Shown in pieces: positions 38,601 to 50,115 of a stretch of DNA of 64,000 bases. The position numbers and the translations under genes are program-made. The notes under the pieces are model-generated. The model had not been told where the DNA came from. It saw only the letters and a list, made by a program, of their open reading frames with translations, and searched no databases. Each line of letters begins with the position of its first letter. Within the stretch, counting starts at the first letter, position 1. The stretch lies in the NCBI GenBank assembly GCA_038502055.1, contig JAXRKN010000038.1, positions 5,394,001 through 5,458,000 on the forward strand, given 5' to 3'. The DNA is from Tanytarsus gracilentus (lineage: Eukaryota; Arthropoda; Insecta; Diptera; Chironomidae).

Positions 38601-41600
38601 CTTAACGTTAATGATTCATTGCTAGCACGCGCAGCCTCAGAGCCTCCCAAATTCATTCCGCCGGCAGTAAATCCATCAGTTTTTGGGCCGAAAAAGACAA
38701 AACTCAGCTCCAACATGAGCATGGAATTTTTTGACACGATGAAAGACAATGCGTTGTTTCTGCTAGACCTCAATTCGCACAATGGTGGTCTGCTAAATAA
38801 GTCTACTGGAAATAACTTAATGCCTTTGAAGAATAAGGCGACGATGAGGCACAGCAGTGCCGGTGACTTTGTAATCCAGCCTAACACCAGCAACTTTTCT
38901 CATCGTCACTCTGCAAATATCATTACGGATGATAATCATCTCAGGAGAGCCTCACTACAAAAGCAAAACTCAATAACGAATTATTTTGCAAAGAAATTTC
39001 CAGGCAATGGCACAAACGAAACTGCCCCCGATCTCTTATGGACGCCACCCGAAAGCATAACATGTCTCGACATGCTGAATGCAAAACTAAGCGAGTCTGA
39101 GTCATGCAATGCTTTTAGTATCGACAATGAAAAGAATTTTTATGATCCACTTTTAATACCTGGCCATCAACAGCAAAATACCAATCAGCAAGTCGGTCAT
39201 AATGAGTTGAGTAAATTTCATCGGAGCTTCTCTATGATTCAAGGTTGGGGTGTCTACACGACGCAGAATCCAGTCGAGAAGGATCTTTCGAATTTTGAGT
39301 GTGCCGGTGGAAGTCAATTTGCTCAAGATAATGGCGATACCGTCGTGAGACGTCGCAAAAAACCGTGCTTATGTGATTCAAGTGAGTTGAAGTTTTTACA
39401 CTCAATTTTAACTAATTAATTTTGTAATTTTCCCACCAAACAGCAAGTGAAGGTAGTCTATTGAACTTCCCATCAAAAAATCTCAAGAAATTAGTTCCCG
39501 AGCACGTTCTCAATCCATCATTTAAAAATTTCAGTGAAGTGTCGTCTTCACATGACATCGAAAGTGAGTTTAACACAATTTCCTCACTTTTCCACAGCAA
39601 ATTAAAATTTTTTCTCTCACAGAAATGGAAAGTGCATTGGAATTAAAGAAATTCACAGAGAATGCTTTCTTTGACATCATACAGCAGAATGTAGAAGAGG
39701 TGACTGTTAAGGAATTCTCCTTTCTCAATCGTCCGACAATCAGTTTCATATTTGAGAAGCATGATCTCGATAAACTTCGCTATTTGCTGAGGAAAAATCT
39801 AAGGAAGGCAATTTGCAGCGTTTATGGCTTGCAGGCTCTTAATTGGCTGTTGAGAACGGTTACACAGACGATGTGCGTTCATGACATTATGTGGTGGTTC
39901 ATTTCATCGCTCGTACAGATCAAAAATGATAATGACAACGCACTCAAATTGGAAGATTCCGATGTGAGTTACGAGCACCCTGTGGCTATCTCGAATGTCG
40001 ATGATAGAATTCAAAATATGCTCTCGCAAAATCTTCACATGCTGCTTCAAAGCATCGCCGATATTACGCTTGCCCTCCCATGTGGCTCAGCACTACAAAG
40101 ACTGGCAATTCAATGTTTCGGCATCAAATTTCGGCCCAGTGATCATCAGTTCCTTCATAATTCTCACGTTTTCGGCAACATCTCAAAGATTTTATCGAAG
40201 AGTGAAGAATTTAATGAGGAAAATCTTTTGTTCTCGGCAGCCCTCGGCGAGTCGAACGAGAATCAATTAGACGAGAGCAATATTCGAGTTTCGATGAAGG
40301 ATAAGGTCATGGTCTATAATAATGTTGACATCACTGATGTGTTTGAATTCATTATTTCGTCACGACAAGCCATGGTCGCGGCACTCACCGATAATTCAAC
40401 GGAAACGTTTTGGGAGAGTGACGACGAAGATCGCAATAAACCGAAAATTATTGAGATATCGATGATTAAGCCACATTACGTTTGCAAATCGATTAACATT
40501 CACATAGATAATTGCAGAGATTTGGCGGTGAGTTCAAATTACAGATGTAAGATAATTAAAATAATTTTTAAATTTATACAGCATAAAATAACGAGCTTTA
40601 CGGTGTACAGCGGTGCATCCTTGGGAGAACTTAATCTCTTGGAAACTGTTGAAACTGAATCAAACATCGGTACATGGTACTCCGTGTTAATTAAAGATGA
40701 GTCCAACACTCATTTTCGCATTGAACTTCGCGGTGTCGAAAATAACATTCGAATTCGTCAAATTAAACTTCTAGGCTACTCAAATGACGCAAAAGTGACG
40801 CAAGATGCAATCTGCACAATGAAAAAGCAAACAAATGCACATCACATTCAGCAGAAATATTGCGAACTTGAGACGCTGAGAGTGTTTCGAGTGCTCACAA
40901 ATCAAGTGTTCGGAAAACTCATTACGATTCAAGAGCGACCTTCGAGCAATCAAAATTACGCTGCTTCCTTTGTTGAGTCGCACATGGACTCGCCCGGTGG
41001 AGACTCGCTTGATTTGCGCGAGCACATGGTTGGAATTTTATTCAGTCGAAGCAAACTCACTCATCTTCAAAAGCAGGTGCGATTTCATTATTAATTTATT
41101 TTATCACTGTAGAGTTAACAAACCCGAGTGTTCCGCCCCTTTTCACATTAAAAAATCGCACATTTCCTCGAAGAATGTGCACATGCTGATTACTTCTTGT
41201 TTCACTTGCTCTCTTTTCCTTCTCCCCACAGATAATTGTTCACATTGTGCATTCAATTCAAAAAGAAACACAGAAATCGCGTGAAGAGTGGGAATATCAT
41301 GTCAATACGATCAGTTCGAGTACGATTTTTAAGAGTACAATGAGCACAAGTGAGGCACTCTTACCGAAGCAAAATGACGTTTATTGTTTCGAAATGTTGA
41401 GCATGGTGTCGGCGTTATCAGGAAGTTCTGTTGGACGCGCTTATCTCTCGCATCAAATTGATTTAATTAAAGATTTGCTTGTGCTGCTGCACACGGGAAG
41501 CGAAAGAGTTCAACGACAAGTAACGCTTCTGTTGAGACGAATTTTGCCCGAGATTTCACCGGAAACTCTTTGCAACATTTTAGAGATTCAACATAATCCA

Positions 41601-43628
41601 CATCGTGACATTAATAATCTCCTGCAAAATCCAAAACTCTTAAATCCCAACAGCATGGGCATTATTGACATTCTGTTAGCCATTATAGCAAAATCTCTTC
41701 AGATTCAAGTGAAATTTAAAAACGGCTCGAATCCATTAAACACTAAAAATCTAACAATCAAGCTATGCGATTACATTTATCCATCAACAACTCAATCAAC
41801 GGCATCACAGAAATTGGTTCCACAATATCAGCATCAAATCAGCAGTGGAACTGAAGTCGGGTCAAATATGTCGAATTCATCACGTGATTGTGATCAATCG
41901 ACTGAAAGAAGTGGTGGTCATTCCGCTGTTAAAGAGGATCCACGTAAACGGTGGTTCCTTTGCGGCAGTGCCTCAACAAAATTGGCCGAAAACATAATTT
42001 GCCTTATCAAAGACATGATTAATGGAAAGCTGAGTGAGAAATGGTCGAACGTAACAAAAACGGCCGTTGCCGAGTGCATCATTAATCTTGCTCATCTCGA
42101 CGAGCCACATCGACAACCGGAGTTGTGCCTAAAGACGCCAACCATTTGGCTCGCACTTGCAAGTTTGTGTGTGCTAAATGAGGATCATGTGGTGAAACTG
42201 TCATCCGGTCAGTGGAGCAAATCGGGCGATAAGAGGCCATTGTGCATTAATCACGATGACAGTGTCACCAATGCAGTCATTGAGTGCGAGGAGTGTGGAA
42301 CATTGTGTTGCGATTGCGATCGCTTCTTACATCTCAATCGAAAAACATGGAATCATCATAGGACGGTTTGTAAGGAGGAAGAGGAATCGATTAAAGTTGA
42401 ACTTCATGAGAGTTGCGGGAGAATTAAACTTTTTTGGCTCCTCGGACTTGCTGATAGTAAAACTTTAAAGGGCATTATTGAGTTTCGGGACGGTCATAAC
42501 ATCATAATTTGTGACCCTCAAAATGCAATTGGACGATGTCGTTTTTGTGGCGTTTATGGCAACTCGGGCTTATTATCTGTCGGCAATGTTTGTGTGGAAC
42601 AGCAATGTCAGGAATATTCGGCAAACGCGTGCTCGAGAATTCTCGCTTGTGGTCACTGGTGTGGTGGTATCATAAATGAAGTCAATTGCTTGCCATGCTT
42701 ACACCAAAAATGTCAGTCGGTCTCTAGCTTTGATCCCAAAAAACCAAAATTAACGCAGGACGGCGACGACATGTGCATGATATGCTTCACTGAAGCCCTC
42801 TCATGCGCTCCCTCAATTCAAATGAGTTGCGGTCATGTCTTTCATTTTCACTGTTCTCGAGCAATTCTACAAAAGCGATGGCATGGACCGAGAATTTCGT
42901 TTGCTTTTTCGCAATGTCCAATATGCAAAAATGACATCTTTCATGAATCACTTAAGGACTTACTAGAGTCAATTAATGTTCTAAAGGATGATGTCAAGAG
43001 GAAAGCCGTAATGAGATTAAAATATGAGGGAATCGATAAAGAGGTGATTGATGACCAAAAAGACCTCGCCGCGTATGCCATGGAACGTTATGCTTATTAT
43101 GTTTGTTGCAAATGTCAAAAGGTAAAATTTTACATTTTTTAATTCAATAAATTATTTTAAATATTATTTCTTCAGTCCTACTATGGAGGCGAAGCTCGAT
43201 GTGATGTTGAACTCGGCGAAAACTTTAATCCTGAAGAACTTGTTTGTGGCGGCTGTTCGGACGTTGCAAAAGCTCAGGTAAATATTTTTAAAATAATTAA
43301 CAAAACCTTTTGACCTTTAATTAAAAACTCTCAAAATTTCTACTAGATGTGCCCAAAGCACGGCATGGATTTTCTCGAATACAAGTGTCGCTATTGCTGC
43401 TCAGTTGCTGTTTTCTTCTGTTTCGGAACCACTCACTTTTGCGATACCTGCCACGATGATTTTCAAAGACTCACGAACATACCAAAGATGAAACTGCCGA
43501 AATGTCCCGCGGGCCCAAAAGCAACTCAACTAATGATCGAAGAGTGTCCGCTGCATATTGTCCATCCACCGACTGGCGAAGAGTTTGCATTAGGATGCGG
43601 CATATGCCGGAACTTTCATACATTCTAA
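17625..43628 (+). CDS. hiw: Highwire / MYCBP2 giant E3 ubiquitin ligase
   Basis: Seventeen exons: 17625-17686, 17750-17786, 18027-18290, 18450-18558, 18614-20327, 20387-20478, 20541-22727, 22785-23362, 23422-25357, 25437-25569, 36212-39381, 39444-39563, 39623-40527, 40582-41076, 41232-43121, 43176-43277, 43347-43628. All phases match; 4691 residues. RCC1-like repeats lie at about 470-655 and 815-905, PHR domains at about 1166-1315 and 1696-1854, a filamin-like repeat at about 2410-2565, an SH3-like segment near 2600-2640, a DOC-like domain near 3708-3834, and a RING (CMICFTEALSC to CPICKND) at about 4448-4500. The C-terminal tandem-cysteine domain contains EARCD and VFFCFG, which by my count match human C4520 and C4572, the relay cysteines that pass ubiquitin. 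Known role: with Fsn/FBXO45 and Rae1 it lowers Wallenda/DLK kinase and restrains synapse growth and axon survival or degeneration signals. Confidence 0.96.
25661..27210 (-). CDS. Single-pass membrane protein with irregular leucine-rich ectodomain, short tail
   Basis: Exons 27210-27082, 26877-26217 and 26157-25661 give 428 residues. There is a signal peptide (MHSIRLLASAIVFLSAVSC), a small cysteine cluster (CEYRWGGSVCDCQY), then about 250 residues of repeats in which hydrophobic I/L/V and Asn alternate (for example LEFRNCHQLNVP, FEFHNNKINFIHP). These resemble degenerate leucine-rich repeats or a beta-solenoid. A transmembrane helix lies at about residues 364-388 (WFMYLLIAIAVVVFLAI), followed by a 40-residue basic tail. 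Several Asn-x-Ser/Thr sites support an extracellular location. I cannot name an orthologue. It lies inside a highwire intron on the opposite strand and resembles the next nested gene in layout. A minus-strand AATAAA at 25592-25597 places its 3' end within about 25 bases of the highwire exon 10 donor. Confidence 0.75.
27211..28692. other. Spacer between the two nested genes
   Basis: AT-rich sequence containing the promoter side of the 428-residue gene and the 3' flank of the larger nested gene. It holds an 81-base direct repeat, described separately. Several short ORFs here are repeat-derived or random. Confidence 0.5.
27433..27640. repeat. 81-base perfect direct repeat, period 127
   Basis: Positions 27433-27513 and 27560-27640 read identically, separated by 46 bases rich in G. 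Each copy holds the small inverted repeat GAACACAAAAAAATGTTC. The repeat lies just upstream (on the minus strand) of the 428-residue nested gene and is non-coding. Confidence 0.85.
28693..32158 (-). CDS. Single-pass leucine-rich membrane receptor-like protein with long signalling tail
   Basis: Exons 32158-31970, 31248-30616, 30546-30443, 30385-29088 and 29027-28693 keep frame and give 852 residues. It has a hydrophobic leader (LLLITTIVSTTSIVS), a cysteine cluster (CTSICRCV), then irregular leucine-rich/solenoid repeats (for example LTELRIENSDVEVI, INSLILNNVKIQSI) to about residue 390, and a cysteine-rich flank (CPFRQMIFHENCQCKF) like an LRR C-terminal cap. The transmembrane helix is at about 501-519 (YVIAAAVFVLFLPCLCILV), followed by RKRK. 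The tail of about 330 residues has PPSY at 553-556 and Tyr-x-Glu-Pro motifs at about 666, 693 and 729, which look like WW- and SH2-domain docking sites. Layout matches the smaller nested gene, so they may be paralogues. I cannot name an orthologue. Confidence 0.78.
32159..36211. other. Gene-free part of the large highwire intron
   Basis: About 4 kb of AT-rich sequence with homopolymer and GA-rich tracts (for example at 35321-35334). The short ORFs lack family features. It should hold the promoter of the larger nested gene near 32160-32400 and may hold enhancers. I see no RNA gene. Confidence 0.5.
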
Positions 43629-44683
43629 ATTTTTTAAGCCTTTTAATTTTCTAGTCTAATGAAAGTGAATGTGGGAAAAAAAGTTTTAGCCGGAAATTAT
43701 TTGTTCAAAAATTCTTTTTTGTCTAGTCAATAATTGTAACATTCCGATGCAATCCAAAAATATAACAATAAGAGAAATTATTTATGTTCAGTTTTAATTT
43801 GTGATACATGTATAGCGAGATTTTTTTCGTTAATTTTTTCATTATTCAGCCAGGAAGCATTATTTAATTATTTATTAATGATATCGATTATTAAAAATAA
43901 ATTATGTCGAGGGATGATGATTTAAATTTTAACTATTAAAAAAATTGAATTCTTTAGTTTCAAGAAATTTTTAAATTTTAAATTTTCATCCCTTGACAAT
44001 TATGATAGCAAAAAAATGGAACAAGATTAAATGTCTGAAAGCTCTTTTTCAATCATTATCGTTTTGTTAAAAAAATACTTTTTTTTCAATGATGAAAAAT
44101 CAATAAAAAGAAAAAAGGAAATAATTCGCAGTCATTTGTTTTTAATGCTTCCTTCCGTTGCCAAATGGAGTTTATAAAAACTAATTTTTTCTCATTCTAA
44201 AAGAATTTTTATTTAATCGATTTTGATTACACATAATTTTCAGTTACAAGGCACTAAAAATCAATTTTCTCATTTAATTAGTAAATTTTTAGCATCGTTT
44301 AGTCGAGGTTGGGTTAATAAATATGTTTGTGTATAAACTTTCAATTATTTATCAATTTAATTAACAAATTTTTAATTAATTTCTAATAAGCTCAGATTAT
44401 TTTGACAAGCAGTTGTGTAAATGTAAAGAAACTAACTTTTTTAATTTATGTTGAGGAAAGTGAGGTGAGAGTAAAAAATAATTGAAAACCTTGTTGTAAA
44501 GTTTGATTTGTTTTAAAAAAGTTTTTGATAAATTTTATACCCAAAAAATTCAAATTTTAACCGTTAAAAGCCAACTTTACAAACGAAGCTTCCATGGCAC
44601 TTTTCTGTCATCGTTCTTTCTTAAAATATCCAATTGAGAATTGACGAAATTATGATGAATGTTACAGTAAGAGTTCCGAATTT
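43629..44683. other. Convergent 3' flanks of highwire and the coiled-coil gene
   Basis: AT-rich, without a supportable ORF. A candidate highwire poly(A) signal AATAAA lies at 43896-43901. Confidence 0.5.
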
Positions 44684-47600
44684 TCAGAGGTCCGTAATTG
44701 GACCGGCAGTAGAAAGAGTGACCTGCGAGGCTTTAACACTTTTCGGGGGCGAAACCAGTTTGACGACTGTCTGTTGATCAACAGAACCTTTTCTCTGCTG
44801 CTTGCCATCACCACCATTTATTTGTATTTGAAGTTGATGCTGCTGAGGCTGATGAAATTCTGATTGCAATGAATTTTTATTAGGATTATTATTAATAGAA
44901 GAATTATTGGTTGAAACATGTTGCATGTTAGTTGTTTGTGATGGAGATTTTAATGATGTTACCATGTGTTCTAAACTACAATAAGCGAATAGATATGCAC
45001 CAAGAGTTTTTGTACAGCGGGATGTGGGGTTTAGGTTGGGGAAAGAAGAGAATAGAGAGAAAGTTAGCGACCGATAATTAACCATAAATTTCTTGTATTG
45101 ACTTGTGTGGACATTTAAGTTTTCCTTTTATTTATTTTTTAAAAAATTAGGAAACTTAAATGTTGTGGCCACTGAGTGGGTGAGAAAGAGGTTCATAAAA
45201 AGTGAACTTCTTTCACACCCAATTTATATTTTTGTACATTTCTATACGTACGTAAGAATTCGATGTTCAGCTTGCTTTCGTCCAGCCAATGCATCTTGCA
45301 GATCTCTCCTCAACTTTACCGCATCTTTCTCCAATTGAATTACATGAGTTTTATCAAACGACTCTTCATCCGTTTCGTTTAACGAATTATCGTGCCGTTT
45401 TGGAGGCGATGCCGATGGGCGCATTCGAAAATTTTGATGATCATCAAATTGAAAGCCTTCCACACCGCCGGCATTACTGCTGTTAATTACCCCATAATTT
45501 AGACTCATGTTGCTTCGCTTCATTTGATCATTCATGGCAAGATTGGAATTCGATGTTGCATATTGTTGGTACTGTTGTAATTGGAATGGATTATTTACGC
45601 TTTGGAATGCACGTATCGATCGAACTTCATCCTCTAATTTTGTCAGTCGATCGTTCGTTGATTGGCGATCCAATTTAAGATTATGTAAGTGAACCTAAAA
45701 GAAAATTATTCTCACTCAATTAGCGGCTCTTTTATTAGCAATAATGTCTCACTTACTTTTACTTCTTCTAGCTCACGCAAGACTCGCATGCTTGTTTCAT
45801 TGTGCGACCATGACTTTTCCTCAATTAATGCCTTCACACGATTCATTAGCGACTCATCGCGGACTCTTCCCGCATCACGTACCTCTCGAATTAAATCCGT
45901 TACAATGCCCGGTGTATATGATCCACCTGTTGGTACAGCGAGATAAGACGTGAGAAATTTATTGCCATTGTTTTCTGAGTTATGTCATAAAACACTTTTT
46001 CTTTAAAAAGTTTCTGAGTGAATGACATGACTCGTGATAACACGAGATCCTCATCACCATATGAAATTACCTTGCGAGTGATAGGTGGGAGCTGGACTAG
46101 CGATACCCGTATAATGGCCAAACGGTTGACTATGAACACTTAAGCCACTCACGCTATCTCTACGGTGTCGCAAACCCCAACTCGGTGCATATTTCAAAGC
46201 TTCCATTTCGACTATGAAAAAAATCCGTAATTTAATAATTGCACACAACACAATACACGCTCATAAAGACAAGGAAGGCCATAATACTACGCAAGATGTG
46301 AATGACTACAAAAAAGTAATAAAATTTAAAACTTTTTGCACCCACTTACCTTTTGTCTCGTGTAAGCTACGAAATAGCTTTGAATTTGTCTCATGGAGGA
46401 GGTGAATTTGTTTGAGAAGAGTTTGCAGCATTGACTTCTCATCGCCACTATTTGCTCCATTTTTCTGCTGTTGCTCCTCATCCGTTTGTCCTTCGTCATC
46501 TAATTCATCTTCCGCACTCGATTCGTTTGGCACTCGTGCGCTGCTATTATTCAATGCGTTCATCGTGCTACCGCCGTGAGGTGTGTCGTCGATCAACAAA
46601 TCATTAAAACTGAAAAAAGAGCCGCAAACGAGCGCAAGAAAAGAAAACCATAAAAAATCGTATTATTTTGTGAGTGAATATGATGAACTGGTGTGTGGAG
46701 GAATTTTGAGCAAAAAAAAGAGGCGCAATGAAATGGCAAATTTCTCTCTCATGTTGCGTGTGCAGGTCTGCTTTTGGCCATTACAAAAACATGTGTCGGA
46801 AAAAATTACTCAATAAATACTTTTTTTTTGCCAGCAAATATTTTGGATTTTTGATTTATTGAAAATAATTTGTGAGTTTAAAAAAATTGTCCATCACTTG
46901 ATCAAAAAAATTTAATTTTCAAAAGAGTGCAAAATTCATTGAAATTTAATTTTCAAACAATTTTTTTCCCGCGGTTAAACAGAATAATGAGTCTAAGACA
47001 TTACGCTAAAATTATCTTCACGACACATCATTAAAATTTGAACGCGCACAACGGTAACTCTCTCGACTTATGAGTTAATTTTCCAATTTGTTAGCTGATG
47101 GTTTTCACCTATCGTGGGATACTACCTATGCTAATGTCCATAATTATGACTCACCGTTTCGATTGATTTAAGATATCGTTGAGCTTTTCTTGGTCGATTG
47201 TGGTTGGGAATTTTTCGATTTTTGAGGGACCGAATGAAGGAAGACTGAAGAAATCTGGTACTGTGCTGAGAGACGTGAGCGGATCGTTATTGCTTGTTGG
47301 CGAGGCAGATTGCTGACGCTGAGCCAAGTGCGGATATTGTTGTCGAAATTGCGAATTAAAATTCATAAATGCCGAAATGGATGGCGTTGAATTATCCAAA
47401 TTCTGTTAAGCACAACGAAAAAAAAACATTAAGTGTTAAGTGAAGTCGTTTACTCAGCTGAGCGAAAATAAATACACTCAAGGTGAAGACATTAAAATTT
47501 TTAAATTTCCCTCTAAAAATTTAAAGTTTCAAAATTGAGAAGAAAATTTAAATCGTCAAACAAAAAATTTCCATAATTTCAAAATTTACGAACCATGTGC

Positions 47601-48469
47601 GGCGGGTATGAGATTGGATCGGCTGAGCCGTACTGTAGGTGGCTGTTATTCCCTTTACGGTTCGCTGCGCCATTGCTCGCATTCATTATCGACCAGTTGC
47701 CATCGAGATTGTTATAGTCGAAATTCATTTTGGATGCGTTCTCTAACCACCTCTCAAGATGGTGCTCGTAATTCACATTGACATTTTGTTGACCATTCTT
47801 CGACGGCTTCCGAGATGGTTTTCTTCGATTTGGCACGCTACTATTGTTGTTATTCGTTGTAGGAGCTGAGTTCGATGTGTTATCTAAATGTTTTATTTGC
47901 GAGCAAAAATAGAAAGAAAATGTCTCAATGATAAGAGAGCCTTCATACATCCATCAATTGTGAGTGTCTATTTGTGCTATCTAAACTTATCTATTTACGA
48001 CATCTCGCATCTGGGCGAGTCACTAACTTTAAATGAATTCATAGAATTTTTCGATTGAGTGAGTCATCAAAAAAATATTTATGTGCATTTCTCTTCAGGG
48101 ATTGCGGATGGTTAAAAATTCCACCCCTCAATTTTTTTGGAATTAAAATTAGTTTTTATTTCCTTGCCAACCACAAAGTCACCCTTAATCCCTGTCACCC
48201 TTCCCCCGTTGTAATTCTAACAAGCCGTATAATACTTCTTTCATTAATCAATGGCGATAAAGTGTTTGTTATGCAACCTTGCAGTATCGCATGGGAAACC
48301 TTGTTAAGGCCAAATAATAAATTTCACTTTTCATTTTATTTACTACGTCCGTCAATGATCTACACCAATAATTTACACAAGAGACAACTAATTGGATTTT
48401 AAAGTAAACCTCGACACACTCACCATTAATTGATTTTTCGTTGTTTCCGTTATTATCATTTGTACTCAT
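44684..48469 (-). CDS. Unidentified coiled-coil protein with disordered N-terminus
   Basis: Eight exons: 48469-48424, 47883-47594, 47402-47155, 46609-46350, 46211-46071, 45926-45757, 45694-45252 and 44975-44684. Frame is kept throughout; 629 residues. The N-terminal third is Asn/Ser-rich, with a basic patch NRRKPSRKPSKNGQQN and a conserved-looking block YEHHLERWLENASKMNF. An acidic stretch (SSAEDELDDEGQTDEEQ) precedes three heptad regions: LLKQIHLLHETNSKLFRSLH, HLHNLKLDRQSTNDRLTKL and the last, HVIQLEKDAVKLRRDLQDAL, which continues in register across the final splice into LEHMVTSLK. The C-terminus is Gln/Asn-rich. This is a pattern of scaffold or centrosome/cytoskeleton proteins, but I recognise no family and assign no function. 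An initiator-like TCAGTC on the minus strand at about 49114-49119 is a candidate start of transcription. Confidence 0.75.
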
Positions 48470-49525
48470 TTTTCTCTCACTTAATTTGTGTATTCACGCT
48501 ATGAAATGATGATTAACCGAGTAATTGATTACTTTTTATCACCTCTGACGCGTCTTTTCGCTCTCACACTTTCAATTATTTTTTTTCTTCTCTATTTTAC
48601 GCAGGGTAATAAAGTTGGATGTAATTAAAGTCAAATCTCGCACATATGAGTGAGGACGGAAGATAAAAGTCTTCTTCTTTATATTTTTTTTGGAGTGAGA
48701 ATGAAAAATATTTTACGGTGTAAGAAGAACAAGAGATAAAAAATATCTTTTCATTCACATAGTGCTACATTTGAGACATTCTTTTACAAGTTATGAAGAC
48801 TTTGCATCTCTTTTTTTTCTCATGGGAGTTTGAACTTGTTTGCTTTTGGTTCACACACAGTCAATTATACACACATCTCTTTGCCTTATTTGCTGTTTTC
48901 AAGTTTAATGAAATTCTTCGAGTGAGAGGGAGAGAAAAATTTTATATTATGCAAATTTGTAAACACGAATGATCTTTTGCGAATTTTATGCACTTAACGT
49001 TATCACATCACTTTACAAACATAACTATGCTATTACCCGAAACTTTGCCTCACGGCATTGGACGTTTAAATTGATAAAAATACGCAGAAAGCGCAATTAA
49101 TTTGAAAACATAAGACTGACTACGACACACACGACAGAACAGAGCGAAGTGGACAGAAATTTTTCTTATGTTCAGACTTATGCTGACGAGCGATTACCGC
49201 GGTTGGGCCGACCGCGTGTTTAAAAATAAAAACACTGTTGAGTTTAACTTTCAAAAGCTTAAAGATGAAAAAGCAAATTTCATTTTATTGAAAAAATTTT
49301 GTGCGAATAAAAGAGGAAAAACATTTAGGTGTAAATTTGTTTAAAAAAATATTTAACCTCAAAAAAATGACAAATCTAAATCTATAAAAGTGCTTTAAAT
49401 ATTTTAAAATCGAACTAAATTTAATTGTTGCTGTCTTTTAGGTCAAAAACTAATTTAAATAGAAAATTTGTTAATTAAAAAATCTACACCCAAGTGTTCC
49501 GCCCCTATTTTGAAATACAATTTAC
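48470..49525. other. Upstream region of the coiled-coil gene
   Basis: About 1 kb without a supportable ORF. It holds the 5' UTR and promoter of the coiled-coil gene and the 3' UTR of the small membrane-protein gene, both on the minus strand. Confidence 0.5.
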
Positions 49526-50115
49526 TTAATTCTCAAAAATAGTTTTTAACTCTTTAGCACACTTCAAATAAAGATTGTAGCTATTCTTTAAAATATGTCT
49601 TAAAAAGTCTTCTAAATCTTCTTCATCTAAATCTACTGAGAATTCACTAAGACAACCCGTAAAGTTGCTTCGAAGTGTTGTCACAATTTTCTTAGCACCT
49701 TCATCCTTAAAATATTGTTCTTTAAAGTTACTATCCGTTGATAATTTCTCGCGTGCCGTCTCAATTACACTATTAATGAGTTTATCAACTTCGCTGAGTG
49801 TCACTTGTGGTCTGTATGTGACATCGTGTTGTCGCTTGTAATTCTCTTTGATCAGTTGATTTCGATCAGATGTGAATTTTCCCAGGAGAAAGCCCAATAT
49901 GAGCGCTAAAAATGCTACAGACATTGTCATACTAATGCACGTTCGTTTGTTGACATATTGCCGTATGTCGAAACCACTGGAATAAAGATTTTTTTGATTA
50001 AATTCAAGGGGTGAGAACACAATAATTTTTTAGAAATCTTTAGAGTTTTCAAATTTTACCTTGAATCTGAGTTTGCTCTAATTGCAGTTTGATAAGATAA
50101 AACACGATCCATCAT
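49526..50115 (-). CDS. Small single-pass membrane protein, function unknown
   Basis: Two exons, 50115-50060 and 49976-49526, encode 168 residues starting MMDRVLSYQTAIRANSDSS and continuing into GFDIRQYVNKRT. A transmembrane segment of about 22 residues (SMTMSVAFLALILGFLLGKF) sits near residue 40 with positive residues before it. This suggests a type II signal anchor with an acidic helical outside part of about 105 residues, two cysteines (NFTGC and LKCAK) and one glycosylation site (NFTG). I chose the two-exon model over the read-through ORF because its start ATG-ATG lies upstream of a good donor and the frame continues. No family recognised. Confidence 0.6.
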
